Shown here one piece after another: positions 57,220-64,000 of a DNA stretch of 64,000 nt. The notes beneath the pieces are model-generated. The model was given only the letters and a program-made list of their open reading frames with translations, was not told the DNA's origin and made no database searches. The position numbers and the translations under genes were made by a program. Within the stretch, counting starts at the first letter, position 1. Every line of letters starts with the position of its first letter. The stretch is from Acanthosepion lycidas (Eukaryota; Mollusca; Cephalopoda; Sepiida; Sepiidae). The stretch spans positions 88,222,555-88,286,554 of the forward strand of contig OZ010581.1 of assembly GCA_963932145.1 (NCBI GenBank), written 5' to 3'.

Positions 57220-57890
57220 TAGTCACTTTTTAACTTCTAACGTTTTATGTTTGCACTAGTTTTTCTTGTCTTTCTTCCTGTCAAATTTATATACTTGATC
57301 TTAAATTATTTTCCCATTTAATCATCTTTTTTCTCATGCATCTATTCGTCTTGTTTCATTTATCAAGTTGCATTTTTGTAGAAGTTTTTTTTTCTTTCCC
57401 TATTTCCTTCTTCATTTATAAATGTTTGTACTAGTTCATTCCTTTTTATTTAAACCCTTTGCTTTTGTCGTTCATTGTAATGCTATTATCTATCTTTTGG
57501 GGCATTCTTTTATTTCCACCAAAATCTTTTCTCTTGTTTATATTTCTCTTTTCTGTAACTTCCATTATTTTTGTGTTTCTTGTTTGTAAATTTCTAATAG
57601 TTTCTTCGCTTTTACATTTGATTTATTAATTATATATTATTGCCTTCTTTTCTGTAATCCGATCTTCCATTGTACTTTCCTATTTTCGAGTCACATGTTT
57701 CCTCTCTTAATTTGCATATTATTCCTTTTCGTTTCCTTCTTTTTGGTGTTATTTCTTACTTTTCTAATGTTTCTTTTTCCTTCGCGTCTGCTAAGAACAT
57801 TCAGTATTTCTTTATGTCTCTCGATTTAGTTTCATTTACTTTACCCAGTAAATAGTTTCCATTAATATATCTGCCTTTCTTTTGCTTTGT
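57220..57890. repeat. Pyrimidine-rich (TTTC/TTTCC-like) tract
   Basis: About 670 bp, plus strand mostly T and C, similar in size and texture to 31,600-32,260. Open frames inside are composition artefacts. Confidence 0.7.
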
Positions 57891-57894
57891 AGTT

Positions 57895-58755
57895 TCTATA
57901 ATATGAAAGTGGGCGCCATGATAGTCGAAGTTTCCGAAGGGATTTAAAGATTTGTATGTGTTTGAAAGATTAGTTCGCTGAATAAATGAAAAGAAAATGC
58001 GTAGAACTATTTACACTTGTTCGAAAATTAGAGAACATTTCAATTTAAAAGCGAAAAACAACCAAATATTAGAGACGGATAAGAAGTGGGTGAGTGGATC
58101 TCTTTTCTGCTTGTTTAAGGTCTACGCCTGGAATAATTAAATGACGAACGTAAGCCTAATTCTTTTATCTCGCTGTTTAATTCCTGTTTTGTATATTTTG
58201 TTACCTGTCACTTTTATTTTCGCTCGTTTTGAATCTTTATTTAAAATTCTTAGTTAAGGCTAGCATCTGAGAAACACCTGCAAAGATGAGAGACTGATAG
58301 TTGTTCTCATTGTTTTGTTCTAGATAATCTCGCCATATTTTCTCATTATTTTTAAACCCAGTATGGCTGATTTCTTTCATTTTGTCATGGAACTTATTTT
58401 CTGTCTAGACACTTATAAATTATATTTTTCTTTTTCATTACACTCTTCAATTCTCGTTTTAGGTTTTGCTTCAAATAGATTATTTACTAAGCTTAATCTA
58501 TTCTAACACAAGTTCGCAATGGTGGAAACAGAACTCATTGCAAGAGCAAAGTGTTCTACGAGACAGCCTCGCTAACAGGCGTACTGTGTATAAGCCTAAA
58601 GGACAGGTGGATATATAATTTAGTCTGTTACAATGCTGCATTAATATAATAAATGATTACACGGTCCATCCAGAACGTAAGCAATAAAGACCCTCCACAA
58701 GTTGCTTTATGATCTGTGAATTGACTTTCAGGTAAGGTAGTGATTTCAGTTTTCC
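57895..58755. other. No recognised feature
   Basis: Anonymous DNA. Confidence 0.5.
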
Positions 58756-58759
58756 TTCA

Positions 58760-58960
58760 CTTAGACAGGTTGATTCCCAATGCTAAAGAGTCCAGTTTAC
58801 CATAGCTGGAGGGACCGGTTGATTCCCAATGCTAAAGAGTCCAGTTTACCATAGCTGGAGGGAGAAGGGACGGATTAATGCCTTTTACAAGGACATTTGT
58901 GTGAAAGTGACTGCAACAGACTAGCCAGGGCTTTGAACCCAGTTCTCTGATTCCTTTTTT
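58760..58960 (-). mobile_element. tRNA-derived SINE (copy 4) with internal tandem duplication
   Basis: The minus strand begins with a B-box-like gaactgggttcaaagccc (near 58,945-58,928), then gtctgttgcagtcac, ttcacacaaatgtccttgta, attaatccgtcccttctccc and an agctatggtaaactgg tail. The tail segment occurs twice (58,768-58,814 and 58,817-58,863). Confidence 0.65.
58768..58863. repeat. 49-bp tandem duplication, 47 bp identical
   Basis: Unit starts ggttgattcccaatgctaaa and ends agctggaggga. The two copies are identical over 47 bp with a 2-bp spacer, implying a recent event. Confidence 0.98.
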
Positions 58961-58969
58961 ACACGCTGA

Positions 58970-61475
58970 TATTCATCACACGATTCACGCATCTGACCAG
59001 TGTAAGCCCGAATTGCAGTGAAATATATTGTTTGCTTATTCCTTGACAGTATTTATTGAAATTAGAAAAAGTGATCCAAATAACAATGAAGGGAAATCAG
59101 TGAGAATTTGACCAACCAAGAAAATTTCTCTATGAAATTAGTTGCGTAACCATAGCACTATGGCTTTTATGATTATTTTCTATTATTTCCTTTGAAAAAT
59201 ATGCGACGTGTTTTTTCTTCTAAGGACAAGATTCTGTTTATTACATTCGGTGTTTTTTCCATTTCTTAGAATTTATTATGTCTTCCATTTTCCGTTATCA
59301 CGTTGTACACTTTGACTTGTTTACACATATTTAATCCTTCACTACTTCATCCTTTTCCATTTCAATTTGTGGGTAATTGAAAAAAAATATGTAACACTTT
59401 TCGTCTCATAAAAGGACGCAATCCAACTAAAATAATGTTCTTATTGATTAAGTAGGAGGGAGAGCAGAAATATAAACAAAAACGTCGGTTATAATTTAGA
59501 AACGAAGACGATGCAAGGAAGCTAAAATTTAAATTGTTTAAAGTAATAAGGAATCATATCCCATTAATGTTTTTTAACTTTATTTATTATCTAGAAATTA
59601 CTTTATTTTTGTATCCAAAACGGAAACAAAGCACATTTAGACATTCAAGCAGAAATGGGCTTTCGAGAAAATCTGAACAAGATGTACATTCCTAAAAATG
59701 ATAATTAAACCTTTCTCGATTGCGAAGATCTATTGCGATCTATGGCAAGTATGTTTCGCTGATATCTAACATATACCGTATTAAACTATGCTGAGCAACT
59801 CCCAATGGATGAAAATTAATAACACTATTTTATATTAAAATGAAATTATTAGAAATTTGTGTAACTAGATCATTCAGTTGAAATAAGTCTTTCATGCAAG
59901 TATTCAGAAAAGTAAGTGGCAAATTTATAAGTTAATTAATAGATATTCATTTTGAACATATCTTCCAACTGAAGAGAATTATGTTACAAGGAATATCCTA
60001 TTTTCTTTTACTTTTCAAAGTTTTAGAATTTCAATTAAACGAATACATTTTTCTAATGAAATCAAAATGAAAAAGTATAAGCATTAACACTATTTTCTCT
60101 AAAAACGTAATTAAATAACCCGGAAAATTGATAAATAACCGTAATAATATAACAGCTACAACCCAATATTAAGCAATTCTACATTAAACAACTTTACGAT
60201 TATCAATGACTAAAGGAAAAAAAAAACATTCTGAAGCCACTTCAAGTTCCATTAAAATAAATGATGTGTGATGCGTGATTTCATTTTACTAAACACTCTA
60301 AATATTATAATATTTTATCCCAAAGTATTTGAATGTTTTTTTCAACTAGGCACAGTTGATATCTGTACATCTGATCATACTGACTTCCCCAAAAATAACC
60401 ACCAGTTAAATAATTGTCAGTTACCTAATTTTATGACTACGTTACACATTCTTATTCAAAACCACAAATAAGTAAGTATCATTTATGCTTTTTGTGCACT
60501 AACTAGCTAGCATTTTGATACATTCAAAATATTTTTTTTATTTTTGACTCCGTGTGACATTAATTGTTAAATTATTATTCATAGTTTCATATCATCTATC
60601 AATAAAAACAAACTCATAAATTATTAAAGAAAAACTACGAAAAAAAACTTTTTCTGAGGATCGTGCTATTTTGGTTTGTGAAAATTGTATCTTTACTGGT
60701 AAATATATTAGATCTTTCGTTCTTAGTTACAAATTTAAAAACAGTGATTTTGTATTTAGCTTTTATTTTCCTCTTGAGAATAAAACATATTTTTTCTCTT
60801 GACATACCCATATTCGCATCTTAAATGATAAAATATATGTACAGAATTATGTACTGCTTATTTATATTCAAATAAATGTTTACTGCACCATTCGTATTTA
60901 CTGTGTAACATACAAACAGTGGTTATTAATTAAAATGGTTATGCATTCGAACTCAAATGTTTATGCAGACAAAGATTAATTAAAATGAAAAACAGAAGCG
61001 AAGCAGTGAATTTTTATAAAGTAAAGAAAGAGGATGAGATCGAATGAGTGAGAAAACAAAGAAATCTTGAAAAGGCTTAGGAAATGACTGGAATAGTAGA
61101 AGAGGAAGATTCTAATTAAACGGATTTAGAAAATACAAGAATAATAAGGGGATGAAGAAAAATACAAGTTGCTCTTTGGAAATAACCACAAACTCTAAAA
61201 AAAAACTAATAATTAATTGTTACATATATTTAACCAATTTTTTACAATGGTTGAAAGATTTGTCAAAATGGTGCGTAGTTTTTTTGAAACTGTAAAACTG
61301 GCGGATTATTATTAATGGAATCTAAAATTGAAAAGGAATTAAAATAAAAAAATGTATTAGTAATAATATATATTCTTAATTTAAAGAATTGCAAAAATGC
61401 GAGATAAATACAAGAGAACATTTTGCACACATCATGAATAAGGTGCATTAAAAGGATCGGGCGTATCAAGATATA
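58970..61475. other. No recognised feature
   Basis: AT-rich anonymous DNA; small open frames without motifs. Confidence 0.5.
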
Positions 61476-61479
61476 TTTT

Positions 61480-62208
61480 TAAATATACGTTCTGAAAATT
61501 TCTCACTGAACAATGCGCGACGAGCACATCGACTAGTTGAAATCGATATTGCTCATAAAAATTACATGAAAATAATAAGTTATACAACACATGAGCAATA
61601 GCGTCAGATTACCAAGACAAATCTCTTAAATAATTTGCGTCATCTAGTTTACATACATTGAATCATATTTTGACAGGCGATGAAAAGTGGATATGTTACA
61701 ACTTTGAATGCAAGAGATCGTCGAGAAAGTTAAAGGAAACACTGAAAACCATGAAATAAGCCGGTGAACATAGAAAGAAACACAGATGCTGTGCATATGC
61801 TGTGCATATGGGAATCTTCTACAAAGAAAACTTTTCAGAGAACCAAAAGTTTAATTTGAATCACAACAGCTGTGTAAGAGCAAGTTGCAATCCCTAAAAA
61901 GCTTTGTTAATTATTTAAGTGCATTGGTAAATCTAGACTGTATTTTTTTAGGAGAACCAGTCAAATTATTAGTTTGTCTGGGAGTTTTCCATTCATCCAT
62001 CGTATTCATCTGATATTGCAACATTGGATTATATTTACTTTGCTCTTCAGAATTCTCTGAGAGAAAGAAATGATGCTTTTCAATAAAAGTTAGGAAGCTT
62101 CAATCATTTCTTTGCTTCAAAAGAGAAAAAAAAAGTGAGATGAGAAATGTGAGTTGACTGCAAGATGGTTGTTTCTGAAAAAGCAGTATATTTTTTAATG
62201 ATAAACTG
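61480..62208 (+). pseudogene. mariner transposase remnant (plus strand)
   Basis: Plus-strand frames: LNHILTGDEKWICYNFECKR (first catalytic Asp in GDEKW), then a decayed middle, WEFSIHPSYSSDIATLDYIY (the HPPYSPDLAPSDYxxF block, third Asp kept in SSD), FALQNSLRERNDAFQ, a HFFASKEKK segment and TARWLFLKKQYIF (the 'LPxRWQxVIxxxGxYI' end). Order and spacing are those of mariner. The DNA-binding half is not visible and many stops occur. It is independent of the 3.7 kb copy (opposite strand, different residues). An 11-bp duplication (gctgtgcatat) lies inside near 61,788-61,810. Confidence 0.88.
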
Positions 62209-62211
62209 AAT

Positions 62212-62935
62212 GAATATTTCAGCAACTTTATATAAGTAAGTTGTTTTTATACTATTGCATATATGTAGGTTTGTGTATGAACAGCCATCATAGGCAGTTG
62301 TTACTTTTTAAATAAATATTTGCTTTCTTCCATTGGAACAGACCTCAAAGTAAAGTGAATGCAATTATCGAACATGATTCTTAGTTCAAACGCGTTATGC
62401 TCTTCACTCAATCGTTTAAGGAAAGCCAGGGACGTACGGAATTAATTTTACAATGTTTTCTGCTCAAAATATTATACAGGTAAGTGTATTACAGCTATTC
62501 TTGTAAAATGCTTTATTCCATGATTAATACTCAGTTTAGTGCGATCGTTTAAATAAAGCTGATTTCCGTAATTTCCAGCAATTTAAAAACAAAAAAAAAC
62601 TTGAGAATTTGATACTAATCAAATTCTAATGGTAAAATAATTTCTCCAAAAATGCTACCGGTTTCTTTGTTTGTAAAACACTCTTATTTGAAGCAAAACT
62701 GGTTGATGATGGTAATCCCTCAGGAGGCACTGCATTGGATGCGGATTATACTGTCTACTTATTGAACTTTGAGACCTGTCAATGAATGAATTTGATTCCA
62801 ATATAACTAATAGAGAACGAAGAAAAAATGAATCATTTGCAAGTCAGTGCAATTGCCATTCCGTAATTAAAGTCTCTTACATGAATGTCTGATTTTCATC
62901 ACTAATGATTTATAGTACCTGGTTCGTACACATAC
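62212..62935. other. No recognised feature
   Basis: Anonymous AT-rich DNA between the mariner and PLE-3. Confidence 0.5.
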
Positions 62936-62949
62936 CTCAGTTCAGTAGA

Positions 62950-63160
62950 ACATATTTTATTATTTACATTGTTCGGAGTGTTGTCCTCATATTTGTTGCT
63001 ATAGGTCGTTAAAGGATCCGGCCTTCTTTAGGTGATTGGAATTTCGAACGGAACCCTTTATTTCGTACACCGAGGTAGATTGCAGTAACCCGGTATTGAA
63101 TCCAAAACACTTTCGGTTAAGTTATTGGATCCAACCAACGCTTTTATCCAATGGGTTTTA
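62950..63160 (-). repeat. PLE-3 terminal region with tRNA-like module
   Basis: On the minus strand: ggataaaagcgttggttgga (63,150-63,127), ggattcaataccggg as a B-box-like segment (63,103-63,089), then aataaagggttccgttcgaa, a mutated hammerhead-like CTAAAGA and gaaggccgga. Homologous to both PLE-2 terminal repeats. Confidence 0.8.
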
Positions 63161-64000
63161 TCCAATGGGTTTTGTCGGCCACTATAGTGCAAGTCCTACA
63201 TGATAAGGAATATGGGATGGATTTTAGACAGCTTTTTGGGTGATGGCTCTTGAAATGAAGATATTGTTGGGTGTCTATATGTTTTTGGTACATATCTGTA
63301 ATAATATTGTTATTTCTATTTGTGATGAGTATATCTAAGAATAGCCGTTTGTTAAAATTATGTTTTTGGGTGAATATGATCTCCTGGTATAAGTTTTGGA
63401 ACAGCTTGTATATCTGCTTAATATCGCCCCATGAGGATTTTCAGAAGATGACGAAATCTAAGTATCGCTTCCATGATTTAGTGAAGTGGGTTTTTACATC
63501 TTCCTCATATATTTGCTCTAACTTTTCATAGATGTTTTCCTCTAGGTGATCTAAGGGGTGGCATAGGTTGGTGGACTTTTCGTTCATATCGTGATAGGGT
63601 TTCGATATAGTTTTTGTTGTCAAATTCCAAAGTGTTGTTGCTCAGGATTAAATCCATACTATCAACAGTGCATTCCTTGGTAAATCTGGGATGTAGCATT
63701 TCTGGGTGTTTTTCAATCCAGAATGAGATTGCCTGTATATTAAATGTATAGGTTATGTTGAAATATAGGCTACTAATGTCAAACGTTGCCATGAGTGTTC
63801 CTTGATCTACTTTTTATGGTATGGATCTAAAAAGTTGATATCGTCCCTGGTGTAGCTCTTAATCTGTTTAGTAAATGGTTGTAGTATGGTGTCTATTAGG
63901 TTAGTGAATCTGCTAGTTGGACAGTCTGGTCCTGCTCGTATGGATCTGAACGTAAGTTCACTGGGGTTTTGGATGTTAATGCATTCAAATTTTAGTGTCT
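63150..64000 (-). pseudogene. PLE-3 reverse transcriptase
   Basis: Blocks in order: SELTFRSIRAGPDCPTSRFT, NLIDTILQPFTKQIKSYTRD, DINFLDPYHK, a frame break, MATFDISSLYFNITYTFNIQ, FWIEKHPEMLHPRFTKEC, DLILSNNTLEFDNKNYIE, a frame break, ENIYEKLEQIYEEDVKTHFT, KSWKRYLDFVIFWKSSWGDI, LFLDILIT and LHFKSHHPKSCLKSIPYSLS. This is a complete PLE RT order from the conserved N-terminal 'RPIVAGPxxPTSxLS' block to the thumb. The catalytic 'YLDDCFIFW' is YLDFVIFW: the second Asp is gone and there is a 1-residue indel. Inactive. Confidence 0.92.

Larger units (their letters stand above)
62940..64000 (-). mobile_element. PLE-3: Penelope-like element, partial at window edge
   Basis: Minus strand, continuing beyond 64,000. 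From the edge inward: an N-terminal RT block (IRAGPDCPTSRFTNLIDTIL), palm (TFDISSLYFNIT, where 'TLDVxSLYTNIP' is usual), a later catalytic region, then a terminal-repeat-like region at 62,940-63,160 related to those of PLE-2 (aataaagggttccgttcga, gaaggccgga, cgaacaatgtaaat). No GIY-YIG domain is seen between RT and the terminal region, so the 3' half is deleted or never copied. Stops and frameshifts present. Confidence 0.88.

Overview
The window reads as non-coding, AT-rich DNA from a metazoan nuclear genome, most likely a mollusc and plausibly a cephalopod. I infer this from the mix of repeats: long (TA)n arrays joined to (CA/TG)n, a tRNA-derived SINE family, Penelope-like elements (PLEs), Ty3/Gypsy elements, RTE-like LINE 3' ends, and mariner, Tc1, hAT and pogo-type DNA elements. 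No sequence search was possible, so the taxonomic call is an inference. I found no intact host gene, rRNA, true tRNA gene or CRISPR array. Almost every open frame is either a decayed transposon fragment or an artefact of simple sequence.

Layout. 0-9 kb: degenerate TAACNN tracts, a hAT transposase fragment (1.2-1.6 kb) and a mariner remnant (3.7-4.4 kb). 9-12 kb: a near-perfect hairpin mariner MITE, a SINE copy, a 26-bp-arm palindrome and a LINE 3' end. 14.5-17.6 kb: Gypsy-1, on the minus strand and truncated at integrase. Its LTR/primer-binding-site junction is duplicated, with one copy lying inside gag. 17.7-24.3 kb: mostly anonymous, with a 79-bp MADE1-like MITE, a palindrome and a pogo-type MITE. 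24.4-28.05 kb: Gypsy-2, on the minus strand, with both LTRs and protease, RT, RNase H and integrase remnants; most of gag is gone. 28-34.8 kb: anonymous DNA with pyrimidine-rich tracts.

34.9-36.4 kb: PLE-1, with RT and GIY-YIG domains. 38-43.4 kb: a LINE 3' end, an unclassified dispersed repeat in two copies, a Tc1 remnant with one terminal repeat, a LINE RT remnant and a SINE. 45-48.9 kb: a LINE 3' end, then PLE-2, a GIY-YIG fragment between inverted PLE terminal repeats, abutting a 526-bp interrupted TA array. 51-57 kb: TA arrays, transposase and LINE scraps, a SINE and one protein-like 77-codon ORF. 57-62 kb: a pyrimidine tract, a SINE with a 49-bp tandem duplication and a mariner remnant. 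62.9-64 kb: PLE-3, running off the window.

There is no operon-like or pathway logic here. The functional relationships are those of transposon parts (LTR, primer-binding site, gag, protease, RT, integrase; PLE RT plus endonuclease). The items most worth a second look are the inverted PLE terminal repeats with a tRNA-like module and a hammerhead-like core, the MADE1-like hairpin MITEs, the duplicated primer-binding-site structure in Gypsy-1, the unclassified 38.8/42.7 kb repeat and the 56.9-57.1 kb ORF. I did not find a convincing new biological system.
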